Source of the DNA: Sandaracinus sp.
GTDB lineage: Bacteria > Myxococcota_A > Polyangia > Polyangiales > Houyiibacteriaceae
Direction of reading: 5' to 3'
DNA: 64,000 nt
Assembly (NCBI GenBank): GCA_020633125.1
Contig: JACKEH010000015.1
Location: forward strand, 1-64,000
Of this stretch, positions 8,690-17,500 are shown in pieces; position 1 is the stretch's first letter; each line of letters starts with the position of its first letter. The position numbers were made by a program, and so were the translations under genes. Below the pieces are notes generated by a model. It did no database searches, was not told where the DNA came from, and saw nothing but the letters and a program-made list of their open reading frames with translations.

Positions 8690-9325
8690 ATGTCGACGGT
8701 TCAGGTGGTGACGGACGCGACCTTCGAAGCGGAGGTCATGAACGAGGCGCTGCCGGTCCTCGTGGACCTCTACGCCGATTGGTGTGGACCCTGCCGGCAG
8801 ATGGCGCCGGTGATGGCGCAGCTCGCCCAAGAGCTCGCCGGTCGCGCGAAGGTCGTGAAGATCGACGTCGATCGGAACCCGATGTGCGCACAGATGTTTC
8901 GCGCGTCGTCGATCCCGATGTTCGTCGCGATGCACCGCGGCAAGGTCGTCGGGCACCAGATGGGCGCGGTTCCGAAGTCCGCGCTGCTCGGGTTGCTCGA
9001 GAAGGTGATCGGACCGGACGACGCCGAGGTCGAGCCGGAGGAGCTCGCGCGTCAGCTCGTCAGCGGCAAGGCCGAGGCGATCGACGTCCGTGACCCGAGC
9101 TCGTACGGACGCTTTCGCATTCCAGGCGCGAAGAACCTGCCGGCCGGCGACCTCGACACCCGCAAAGAAGAGCTGCGCGGCGGGCCCAAGGTCCCGGTGC
9201 TCTACGGACGGGCCGACGAGGCCTCCACGATTGCACGTCAGCTTCGCAGCGAAGGGTTCTTGGTTCGTTACCTCAAGGGCGGCTTCCTCGCGTGGGAGGC
9301 GGAAGACCTCGAGGTCGAACGTTGA
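8690..9325 (+). CDS. Thioredoxin fused to a rhodanese-like domain
   Basis: A 211-residue two-domain protein. Residues 1-105 are a thioredoxin with the active site WCGPC (Cys32, Cys35) and the conserved cis-Pro in SSIPMFV. Residues about 112-211 are a rhodanese fold: a DVRDPSSYGRFRIPGAKNLP core, then LKGGFLAWEAE. The rhodanese active-site loop reads LYGRADEAS where a catalytic Cys would be, so sulfurtransferase activity is not expected. The ATG at 8690 is chosen over 8669 because GGGAG lies 7 bases upstream. Likely role: a thiol-disulfide reductase whose second domain binds a partner. It is linked by TTGA overlap to the next gene. Confidence 0.88.
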   Translation: MSTVQVVTDATFEAEVMNEALPVLVDLYADWCGPCRQMAPVMAQLAQELAGRAKVVKIDVDRNPMCAQMFRASSIPMFVAMHRGKVVGHQMGAVPKSALLGLLEKVIGPDDAEVEPEELARQLVSGKAEAIDVRDPSSYGRFRIPGAKNLPAGDLDTRKEELRGGPKVPVLYGRADEASTIARQLRSEGFLVRYLKGGFLAWEAEDLEVER

Positions 9326-9687
9326 AGCGGCTCCCGTTGCTCGGACGGACCGTGCCTTCCACGTCGGCCGAGGTGGAGGTGCGACGCCCCGTTCGCGTCT
9401 GGGTGGTGGGGGCGGTCGAAGACGCGAGCGCGTTGCGTTTCGCGCGGGTGTTGGCCGAGGCGCTCGGGGCGCCTTTGCTCCGGGACACCGACGCGACGGT
9501 GCCGGAGGGCGTGGCGGTCGGAGAGAGCTTCGCCTCGCGGGTCGAGGCCACGTTCTGCGTGGTGCTCGGGGGCACCTTGCCACGCTCCGCCTGGCGAGCG
9601 TCCCTCCGCGGCGTTCAACCCGACCTCGCCCTCGCCGAAGCCCGCGAGGCGGTCGCGCTGGCGCTGGCACGTCGCCTCGAGCGCTGA
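9322..9687 (+). CDS. Small hypothetical protein coupled to the thioredoxin gene
   Basis: A 121-residue protein I do not recognise. A TTG at 9322 overlaps the stop of the thioredoxin-rhodanese gene (TTGA), a coupling arrangement seen elsewhere in the window; the longer frame from 9292 is less likely. The middle (PVRVWVVGAVEDASALRFARVLAEALGAPLL) suggests an alpha/beta fold with a strand-loop-helix start. No signal peptide or membrane segment is evident. Codon use resembles that of neighbouring genes. Confidence 0.6.
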   Translation: MKRLPLLGRTVPSTSAEVEVRRPVRVWVVGAVEDASALRFARVLAEALGAPLLRDTDATVPEGVAVGESFASRVEATFCVVLGGTLPRSAWRASLRGVQPDLALAEAREAVALALARRLER

Positions 9688-9910
9688 ACGCGACACGGCC
9701 CGTCCACGTGCCCCAGGACCTCGCGATGGCGTGGAGGCCGCGGGTTTCGAACGTCCCTCGCCGTGGGCTTTTCGCGAGGCTCGCGTCGTCGCCCGAACGG
9801 TTCGCGTCGGCCGCCTTGAACGGCAATCCCCCGGCCTGCTAGGGTCCGCGCCGCCCGGCCCGGGCCGCGATCCCCCGCGCGGTCGTCCAGGCGCCGGAAG
9901 AAGGAAGTAC

Positions 9911-11062
9911 ATGAGCGAGAAGCCCGAATACGTGCCCGGCCTCGCGGGCATTCCCGCGGCCCGATCCAGCGTGTGTTTGATCGACGGGGCCGCCGGCAAG
10001 CTGCAGTACCGCGGCTACCCCGCCGAACAGCTCGCCGAGCACTGCACCTTCGAAGAGGTCACGTACCTGCTGCTCTTCGGGGAGCTTCCGACCCGCGCCC
10101 AGCTCGAGGGCTTCTCCGCCGAGCTCGCGCGTGAGCGCAGCTTGAAGTTCCGCATCATCGACGTGCTCAAGCAGCTCCCCGAGAGCGGCCACCCGATGGA
10201 CGCGTTGACCGCGGCCGTCGCCGTGATGGGCATGTTCTACGCGGAAGGCGATCACGTCGCCGACCCCGCGTTCCGCCGCCTCTGCGCGATTCGTCTCGTC
10301 GCGAAGCTCCCGACGGTCGTGGCCGCTTGGCACCGCATTCGTCGTGGGGACAACCCGATCGAGCCGCGCACCGACCTCGGTCACGCCGCGAACTTCCTCT
10401 ACATGCTCGAGGGCGAAGAGCCGGACGAGCTCGCCGCGCGCATCATGGACGTCGCGCTCGTGCTCCACGCCGAGCACTCGATGAACGCGTCCACGTTCAC
10501 GTGCCGCGTGACGGCCTCGACGCTCGCCGACCCCTACGCCGCGGTCGCGTCCGCCATCGGTTCCCTCGCGGGCCCGCTTCACGGCGGCGCGAACGAGGTC
10601 GTCCTCCAGATGCTTCGCACCATTCCGGATGCGTCGCCGGAGGCCGTGCGTCGCTGGGCCGAGGACAAGCTCGCGCGCAAGGAAAAGATCATGGGCTTCG
10701 GCCACCGCGTCTACAAGGTCAAGGACCCGCGCGCGGACATCCTTCAGGGCCTCGCGGTGTCCCTCTTCGAGAAGCTCGGCACGACGCCGATCTACTCGAT
10801 CGCCGTCGAGCTCGAGCGCCAGATGAAGGACCTCGTCGGCCACAAGGGCATCGCGCCGAACGTCGATTTCTACTCGGGCATCGTCTACGAGAAGCTCGGG
10901 CTCGACACCGACAACTTCACGCCCGTCTTCGCGATCAGCCGCGTCTCCGGTTGGCTCGCGCACCTTCTCGAGCAGCTCGAGGACAACCGCATCTACCGCC
11001 CGTCGCAGGTCTGGACCGGCACCGCGGACCGCACGGTCGTTCCGATCGCCGACCGCGGCTGA
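9911..11062 (+). CDS. gltA: Citrate synthase
   Basis: Condenses acetyl-CoA and oxaloacetate (or propionyl-CoA in methylcitrate synthase-type members) at the entry to the TCA cycle. It is 383 residues, matching the short Gram-positive/archaeal-type dimeric class. Catalytic residues are His224 in GPLHGGAN, His265 in GFGHRVYK and Asp319 in NVDFYSG. The start ATG at 9911 has the strong purine-rich GAAGGAAG upstream. The short length leaves 2-methylcitrate synthase possible; no prp genes are adjacent. It ends at a clear intrinsic terminator. Confidence 0.95.
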   Translation: MSEKPEYVPGLAGIPAARSSVCLIDGAAGKLQYRGYPAEQLAEHCTFEEVTYLLLFGELPTRAQLEGFSAELARERSLKFRIIDVLKQLPESGHPMDALTAAVAVMGMFYAEGDHVADPAFRRLCAIRLVAKLPTVVAAWHRIRRGDNPIEPRTDLGHAANFLYMLEGEEPDELAARIMDVALVLHAEHSMNASTFTCRVTASTLADPYAAVASAIGSLAGPLHGGANEVVLQMLRTIPDASPEAVRRWAEDKLARKEKIMGFGHRVYKVKDPRADILQGLAVSLFEKLGTTPIYSIAVELERQMKDLVGHKGIAPNVDFYSGIVYEKLGLDTDNFTPVFAISRVSGWLAHLLEQLEDNRIYRPSQVWTGTADRTVVPIADRG

Positions 11063-11085
11063 CGTCGCCAGCGCGAATCGAAAAC

Positions 11086-11112
11086 GCCCACGCCGAGCGG
11101 TGTGGGCTTTTT
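11086..11112 (+). terminator. Intrinsic terminator of citrate synthase
   Basis: GCCCACGCC-GAGC-GGTGTGGGC (11086-11107, nine pairs with one G-U) is followed directly by five T residues. It lies 23 bases after the citrate synthase stop codon. Confidence 0.9.
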
Positions 11113-11185
11113 CGTGGGTTCTCGATCCGGAGAGTCCGATTCTCGAAACCGAGAAGTCCGTCGAAGGCGACAAGCCTGGATCGAC

Positions 11186-12292
11186 TCAGCGGCCACAGCC
11201 GGGGATGCGGTTCCCGTCTTCGAGCTCGACCCGCATCGCGAGGCGCTCGCGGGTGCCGGGCGTGGTGAAGAGGCGGCACTCCGAGTCGAGGATCACCGCC
11301 TCCGCGCGAAAGGGCAGCGACGCGAGCATCTGCAGACCCCGCTCGGGCCCGAGCACGAAGACCGCGGTGCTGAGCGCGTCCGCGTAGAGCCCCTCCGGTG
11401 CCAGCAGGGTCACGCTCGTCGTGCCCGACGCGGGAAGGCCCGTGTCGGTGTCGATGATGTGGTGCCAGCGACGGCCTTCGTCGTCGACGTAGAAGTGCTC
11501 GTAGTCGCCGCTGGTCGAGATCGAACCGGGGCCCGCCTCGAAAAACGCGAAATAGCTCGAGGCGTCGCGCGGATGCTGAATGCCGACGCGCCACGGTCGC
11601 GTGCCTTCGGCGGTGTTTCGAACGCCGTGAATCTGCACCTGGCCGCCCCCGAAGAGCATGTAGCTCGTGACGCCGGCCATGCGCATCACGTGTCCCGCGC
11701 GGTCGAGCGCGTAGCCCTTGCCGATGCCTCCGGTGCCGATGGCCATGCCGGCCGCGAGGCGCACGGTGTGGGCGTTCTCGTCGAGCTCGATCTTCTCCCA
11801 ATCGATCAGCGAGAGCTTCGGCGCCAGCTCTTCGGCCGTCGCGATCCGTTGGCGATCCGGGCGAAAGTCGTAGAGCCCGTGAAGCACCGCCCAGCTGAGA
11901 TCGAAGGCGCCGCCGCTCCAACGGGAGACCTGCACGCCGGCTTTCACGACCGCGAACGCGTCGTCCGACACCCGCACGGGCTCACCGCCCGAGTTCTGAT
12001 TGATGCGCGAGATCTCGCTCGTCTCGCGCCATTCCGAGAGCACCTCCTCGAGGCGCGCCATCTCGTCGAAGCCCGCGTCGATCGCCTGGCCGACCTCGTC
12101 GGCGTCGAGGTCGAAGTTCGTCTCCGCCTGCACCACGAAGACCGTGCCCATCAGCTCGCGTTCGCGCGAGACCAACTCCGGCACGTGCGGCGCGGTGGGC
12201 ACCGAAGTCGGCTGGACGGTCTCGACCGTCTCGGTGTCGTCGTCCCCGCAGGCGATCGAGACGAGGAGGCACGCGAGCAGAAGACGTCTCAT
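11186..12292 (-). CDS. ApbE-family FAD:protein FMN transferase, lipoprotein
   Basis: Likely transfers FMN from FAD to a Thr of a periplasmic flavoprotein. It is 368 residues, starting at the ATG at 12292. A lipoprotein signal (MRRLLLACLLVSIAC) is followed by an acidic DDDTETVE spacer. The ApbE core runs from MGTVFVVQAE through IGTGGIGKGYALDRA, with FGGGQVQ, WRVGIQHP, SISTSGDYEHFY and the metal-site region DALSTAVFVLGPERG. The start codon overlaps the stop of the preceding barrel gene by 4 bases (ATGA), so translation is probably coupled. The target flavoprotein is not obvious nearby. Confidence 0.92.
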   Translation of the reverse strand: MRRLLLACLLVSIACGDDDTETVETVQPTSVPTAPHVPELVSRERELMGTVFVVQAETNFDLDADEVGQAIDAGFDEMARLEEVLSEWRETSEISRINQNSGGEPVRVSDDAFAVVKAGVQVSRWSGGAFDLSWAVLHGLYDFRPDRQRIATAEELAPKLSLIDWEKIELDENAHTVRLAAGMAIGTGGIGKGYALDRAGHVMRMAGVTSYMLFGGGQVQIHGVRNTAEGTRPWRVGIQHPRDASSYFAFFEAGPGSISTSGDYEHFYVDDEGRRWHHIIDTDTGLPASGTTSVTLLAPEGLYADALSTAVFVLGPERGLQMLASLPFRAEAVILDSECRLFTTPGTRERLAMRVELEDGNRIPGCGR

Positions 12293-13098
12293 GGGAAACG
12301 AATCTGGAGGCCGCCGCTGGCCTCCGGCAAGAAGGTGAAGCCACGAAGAAGTCGAATGCCGACCGCGCCTTGCACGAAGACGCCGAGCCAACGGATCGGG
12401 TCGATCTGAAGGCCGAAGTCGCCGCGCACGCCGAAATCGACGTTGCCCCAATCCTCCGCGTCGCTCGCCGTGTAGTCGAGCACCACCCGGGCGCCGAAGA
12501 AGCCCTTCACGATCGCGTCGTCGGAGGTGTAGCCGCGAAGCCCGATGCCGAACGCGCGTGGCTTTGCGAGCGCCACCGGGTCCTCGTCGAGCGAGATCGT
12601 CACCGAGCCCAACACCTCGAGGCGGTGCGTGAAGGCGAAGCCCGCTTCGAAGTCGAGGAAAGGCTCGCCGGCGCGTGCGCAGAAGGTCTGATCGTCGGGC
12701 ACGTCGGTCGGCTCGCAGAGCGGTCCGTCGGCGTATTTGATCGCGATGAGGTAGGGCATGCCGAAGGCGATGCGGAGCACGCCCATGCGCTCGTGGTCGC
12801 GATCGTCGAGCGCGAAGCGAGGCTCCATCTCCTCGTCGTAGACGCTGACGCCGCCCATGCGTCGGGCCGCGCGGCGCTCGTCGTCTTCGGAGGGGCGGGC
12901 GTCGCCGGGCTCCTCGTCGGACGAGTCGTTCGGCGCGGTCTCGACGTCGGTCGTGGCGACCTCGGGGGGCGTCGCTTCGTCCGAGGCGTCCGCGGCCTCG
13001 CCTTCGACCTCGGTGACTTGGTCTTCGCTCTGCGCGAGCGCCCCCGTCGAGGTCCCCAACGCTCCGAGCAGCACGATGCGAATCCAAACGCGCGCCAT
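12289..13098 (-). CDS. Secreted outer-membrane-type protein
   Basis: A 269-residue protein starting at the ATG at 13098, with GGGAG just upstream. An N-terminal signal peptide (MARVWIRIVLLGALGTSTGALAQS) is followed by an acidic low-complexity stretch of about 60 residues. From about residue 85 there are alternating hydrophobic strands rich in Gly and aromatics (LRIAFGMPYLIAIKY, GFFGARVVLDY, VDFGVRGDFGLQ, GLQIRF with a C-terminal Phe-Pro), consistent with a small beta-barrel. It is translationally coupled to apbE. Function unknown. Confidence 0.7.
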   Translation of the reverse strand: MARVWIRIVLLGALGTSTGALAQSEDQVTEVEGEAADASDEATPPEVATTDVETAPNDSSDEEPGDARPSEDDERRAARRMGGVSVYDEEMEPRFALDDRDHERMGVLRIAFGMPYLIAIKYADGPLCEPTDVPDDQTFCARAGEPFLDFEAGFAFTHRLEVLGSVTISLDEDPVALAKPRAFGIGLRGYTSDDAIVKGFFGARVVLDYTASDAEDWGNVDFGVRGDFGLQIDPIRWLGVFVQGAVGIRLLRGFTFLPEASGGLQIRFP

Positions 13099-13163
13099 CT
13101 CCCGCCTCCGCGCGCATCCGAGCACTTGGGTGCGGACGCGTCAACGACGCTCGGCGCACGTGC

Positions 13164-14078
13164 TCAGCTCGCGAGGCTGCGAACGCCCGCCTGATGCACC
13201 TTGCCCGGCAGCTCGCGGCCCACGACGGCCTCGGCGACTTGCCCCGCCTGCCACAGCTTCTCGAGATCGATCCCGGTCTCGATGCCCATGCCGTGCAGCG
13301 TGTAGACGAGGTCTTCGGTGGCGAGGTTGCCCGCCGCGCCGGGCGCGTAGGGGCAACCGCCCAAGCCGGCGACCGCCGCATCGTACGTGGTGATGCCGGC
13401 CTCGAGGCCGACGAGCACGTTTGCGAGCGCGGTGCCGCGGGTGTCGTGCAGGTGAAGCGCGATCTTCTCCGACGCGATGTTCGCGAGGAAGAGATCGAGG
13501 ATGCGGCCGGTCTGCACCGGGGTGCCCACGCCGATCGTGTCGCCGAGCGAGACCTGGTAGCAGCCTGCGTCGAGCAACTGTTGTGCGATCGCGAGCCCAC
13601 GCGCCGGGTCGACGTCACCCTCGTACGGGCAACCCCAGAGCGTCGACACGTAGCCACGCACCCGAAGGCCGGCCGCGACGCCGGGGCCGATCACCTTCTC
13701 GAAGGCGGCCAGGGTCTGCGCGACCGTCTTGTTCACGTTCTTGCGGTTGTGCGTCTCGGACGCGCTGATGAAGACCGCGACCTCCTGGACACCGGCTTCG
13801 ATCGCGCGCTCGAGCCCTCGCGCGTTCGGCACCAGCGCGGAGTAGGTCACGCCCTCGCGTCGCTCCAACATGCGGCAGACCTCGGTGCCGTCCGCCATCT
13901 GCGGCACCCAGCGCGGCGAGACGAAGCTGGTGGCCTCGATGCGGCGAAGCCCGGCATCCGCGAGCGCTTCGATCAAGCGGACCTTCGCGTGGGTCGCGAC
14001 CTGCGCCGACTCGTTCTGCAGTCCGTCGCGCGGAGAGACCTCGTAGACCGAGACGCGCGAGGGGAGGTTGGTGAGCAT
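13164..14078 (-). CDS. mvaB: Hydroxymethylglutaryl-CoA lyase
   Basis: Cleaves 3-hydroxy-3-methylglutaryl-CoA to acetyl-CoA and acetoacetate in leucine breakdown. It is 304 residues with a TIM-barrel HMGL-like fold. Diagnostic motifs are VSPRDGLQNE near the N-terminus, the metal-binding HLHDTRGTALAN and the HMG-CoA lyase signature GLGGCPYAPGAAGN with its catalytic Cys. The ATG at 14078 removes 12 unlikely residues of the longer frame. It stands alone, separated from the barrel gene by 65 bp. Confidence 0.95.
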   Translation of the reverse strand: MLTNLPSRVSVYEVSPRDGLQNESAQVATHAKVRLIEALADAGLRRIEATSFVSPRWVPQMADGTEVCRMLERREGVTYSALVPNARGLERAIEAGVQEVAVFISASETHNRKNVNKTVAQTLAAFEKVIGPGVAAGLRVRGYVSTLWGCPYEGDVDPARGLAIAQQLLDAGCYQVSLGDTIGVGTPVQTGRILDLFLANIASEKIALHLHDTRGTALANVLVGLEAGITTYDAAVAGLGGCPYAPGAAGNLATEDLVYTLHGMGIETGIDLEKLWQAGQVAEAVVGRELPGKVHQAGVRSLAS

Positions 14079-14527
14079 GGGCGGACTTTGGGGAGGGGAC
14101 CTCCCGGGCGTCAACCGCGTTGCTCACGGTTCGGGGACGGCTCGCGACGACTCGGGAGGCCGAGGGCACCGCTCGGTCGTTTCGACGGGGTGTCTGCCGA
14201 CCACGTGGCGGGCTCGGCGACCACGAACCCTCGTTGGCCGGCGACCTCCTGGTGACGACTCGCCCGTGTCCTCGGGAGTGGACCGCGCCTCTCGCTTTCG
14301 GGTTCGAGTTGCCTCGGGACTACCGAAGACCCTGGCGAGCGAAAACATGCCTTGATGCGGCGCGCGAGGCGCCTGTACCATCGGCCCCGTTTCCTTCGAA
14401 GTGAGCTTTCCTTCGAGAATTCCTACGGTTTTGGGTGGTCTACCCCTCCGCGCGAACGGCGACCGAGGGGGCCCATCCGACACGCGATGGCCCCCTCTCG
14501 GGGCGTGCGAAAGAGCGGGGAGTGCCG
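14079..14527 (+). promoter_or_regulatory. Intergenic region with a possible sigma70-type promoter for the giant gene
   Basis: A 449-bp gap upstream of the giant TPR gene. The best promoter candidate is TTGATG (14352-14357), an 18-base spacer and TACCAT (14376-14381), which would give a leader of about 140 bases. A GGGGAG Shine-Dalgarno sequence (14515-14520) precedes the ATG at 14528. No sigma54 element, convincing operator or small gene was seen. Short reading frames here share no recognisable feature. Confidence 0.3.
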
Positions 14528-17500
14528 ATGGCGTCGCTGACGGTGTCGAGATACCTGGGGATGCTTCGAGACGATCCGGAGGATCACACGGCGGTGGAGG
14601 GCCTCCGTGAGGCCTTGGCGTCCGGAGATCCGGAGCGGATCGGCGAACAGCCGGACCGGCTGATCGAGGTCGCGCGCCACGGTCACGAGCGGCGGGGCGA
14701 GCTGCAGGCGGTGGCGTGGCTCATCGAGGTCGAGCTCGAGGGAGGCGACGCCGACCCACGTTTCCAAGCGGCGCTCTACCGTGAGCTCGGTCGGCTCGCG
14801 CACGAAGAGCTGCTCGACGACGCGAAGGCGCAAACGGCGTATCGCAAGGCGCACGAGCTGGACCCCTCGAACGAAGAGGTCGAGCTCGCGATCGAAGAGA
14901 TGGAGCACGCCGCCGAGAAGTGGCGTGCGATCGCCGATCGTTTCCTCGAAGAAGCGAAGGACGCGAGCGACCCCGCGCTCAAGGCGTCGCTCGCTGCGCG
15001 CGCCGGGGGTTTGGTCTGGCAGTACCGGACGAAGGGCAAGAACAAGGAGGTCGACAAGATCTTCTCGCAGGCCCTCAAGGCGGATCCCTCGAGCGTGCGC
15101 GCGGCGCGCCTCTACTCGGTCACGCTCAAGGCGCGCTCGAAGTGGTCCGACGCGGCCAAGACGCTTCGCACGACGGCCGACGTCGCGCGCAACCGTGACG
15201 AGAAGCTCAACCTCTACGTGGAAGCCGCGCGGCTCTTCGCGACGAAATGCGAGGACGAGGAGAACGCTTCCGCGTGCTTCGAGCGGGTGCTCGACCTCTC
15301 GCCGGGTCACGAAGGCGCGCTGCGTTTCCTCGTCGACTACTTCACGCGGCGCGAAGAGTGGGACCATCTCGTCGCGCTCTACGAGGACGCGCTGCGCTCG
15401 CGTCAGCGGCTCGAGAGTGAGCAGGGCATCCTGCTCCAACTCGGCATGGTGCATTGGCGGATTCGGGGTCACGCCGACGCCGCCGAGCCGTACTTCGCGC
15501 GTTTGCGCAAGATCGATCCCGCGCACCTCGGGATGCTCGACTTCTACCGCGCCTACCTGAACGCGAAGGCCGAAGGGGAGGGCGCGGAAGCCGAGGAGGC
15601 ACGCTCGCGCCTGCTCACCGTGCTCTCGGACGCACTTCGTGGCGCCGAAGGCAGCACGAAGCTCGAGGTGGCGACGGAGCTCGCGCGTCTCGCGCAGACC
15701 TCGGACGCGACCGACCGCGCGATCGACGCGTGGAAGACGGTGCAGCGGCTCGATCCGGCCAACGCCGAAGCGGGGGGCGCGCTGCGTGAGCTCTACCGAC
15801 GCGGCCAGAAGTGGAACGCGCTGGTCGAGACGATGCGCGCCGAGCTCGACGCGTTGCCGCACAACGCCGACGACGCCGACGTGAAGAAGCGGCGCGTGAA
15901 GCTCCTCAAGGAGCTCATCACGATCTACCGCGACGAGCTGAAGCTCGATGCGATGGCGGTCAGTACGTACAACCAGCTGCTCGAGGAGCAGCCGGAAGAC
16001 GTCGGAGCGCTCTCGCAGCTCGCCGAGACCTACGAGTCGATGGGTCGCTGGAACGACCTCATCGGCGTGCTCGGCCGCATGGCGGACGCGACCGAGGACC
16101 AGACCGAGCAGGTCACGCTCCTGATGCGTGTCGCGCGTCTGTGGATCGATCGTTTCGCGAACTACAACCAAGCGACGAAGCCGCTCGAGCAGGTCGTCGA
16201 GCTCGAGCCCGAGAACCGCGAGGCGCTCGGCGAGCTCAAGACCATCTACACGAAGAAGCGAAGCTGGAAGCAGCTCTACGGCGTGCTCGAGAAGGAAGCG
16301 CGCCTCGCGAGCGATCCGGACGTGCGTTTCGAGAGCACGCTCGAGCTCGCCAAGCTCGCCGGCGAGCGGCTGCACCAACACGCCGACGCGATCACGCTCT
16401 GGAAGGAGCTGCTCGAGCAGAAGCCCGAGATCGAGGGCGGCCTCGACACGCTCGAGAAGCTCTCGGAGCGCGAGAAGGATTGGGAGAGCCTCGCGTGGGC
16501 GCTCGAGCGTCGCGTCGGCGACACGACGGAGCCGAAGGACCGCATCAAGCTCCTTCAGAAGCTCGGCACCACCTACGGCGATCACCTCGATCAGCCCGCG
16601 AAGGCGGCGGAGGCGTGGAAGCGCATCCTCGAGCTCGACCCGAAGAACGGGCGCGCGCTGCGCACGTTGCGTGATTCGTTTCTCCGCGCCCGCGACTGGG
16701 CGGGGCTCGAAGCGCTCTACGCGGAGTCGAACGATTGGGAAGGCCTCGTCGACGTGCTCGGCAACGCGGCGGAGCGCGCCGAGAGCCCCGAGGACACCAA
16801 GGAGCTCAGCTTCCGCGCGGCCTCGGTCTACGTCGAGAAGATCGGCAACGCCGAGCGCGCGTTCCGCAACTACGAACGTGTTCTCTCCGTCGATCCGAAG
16901 AACGTCGACGCCGCCACCGCCTTGGTCCCGATCTACGAGGGTCAGGGCAAGTGGCCGCAGGTCGTCCGCATGAAGGAGATCCTCGTCGCCGCGATGGACG
17001 ACGCGGAGCCGGCGGATCGCGTCGCGGCGTTGATGGAGCTGTCGTCGTTGACCGAGCGTCAGCTCGGCGACGAGCCGGCCGCGTTCACGTGGGCTCGTGG
17101 CGCGTATGCGCTGGCGCCGCGCGACGCGAAGGTCGGGGAGCGGCTCGAGGCCATGGCCGCGGCGACGGGCGCGTGGGCCGAGCTCTCGCGTTGTTACGAG
17201 GGACGTCTCGCGAACGACGACGTCGACCCCGAAGAAGCGACCACGCTTCGGCGTCGCCTCGCGGTGTTGGCCGCGGAGAAGCTCGAGCGACCCGAGACCG
17301 CGGCGACGCAGCTCGAAGCGGTGCTCGCGGAGCACCCGACGGACACGACGGTGCGCGCGACGCTCGAGCGTATCTACGCGTCGCTCGATCGCCCGGACGA
17401 CGTCTTGCGCTTGAAGCAACACGCGCTTCAGCACGCCACCGACGACGAGGCGCGGATCGACGCGTGGCACGCGCTCGCGGTCTTTCACGAGCAGCTCGAA

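Noticed and set aside
9911..11062. 2-methylcitrate synthase (prpC)
   Set aside because: Sequence length fits, but no prpB/prpD neighbours exist and motifs do not distinguish the two; the citrate synthase name is kept.
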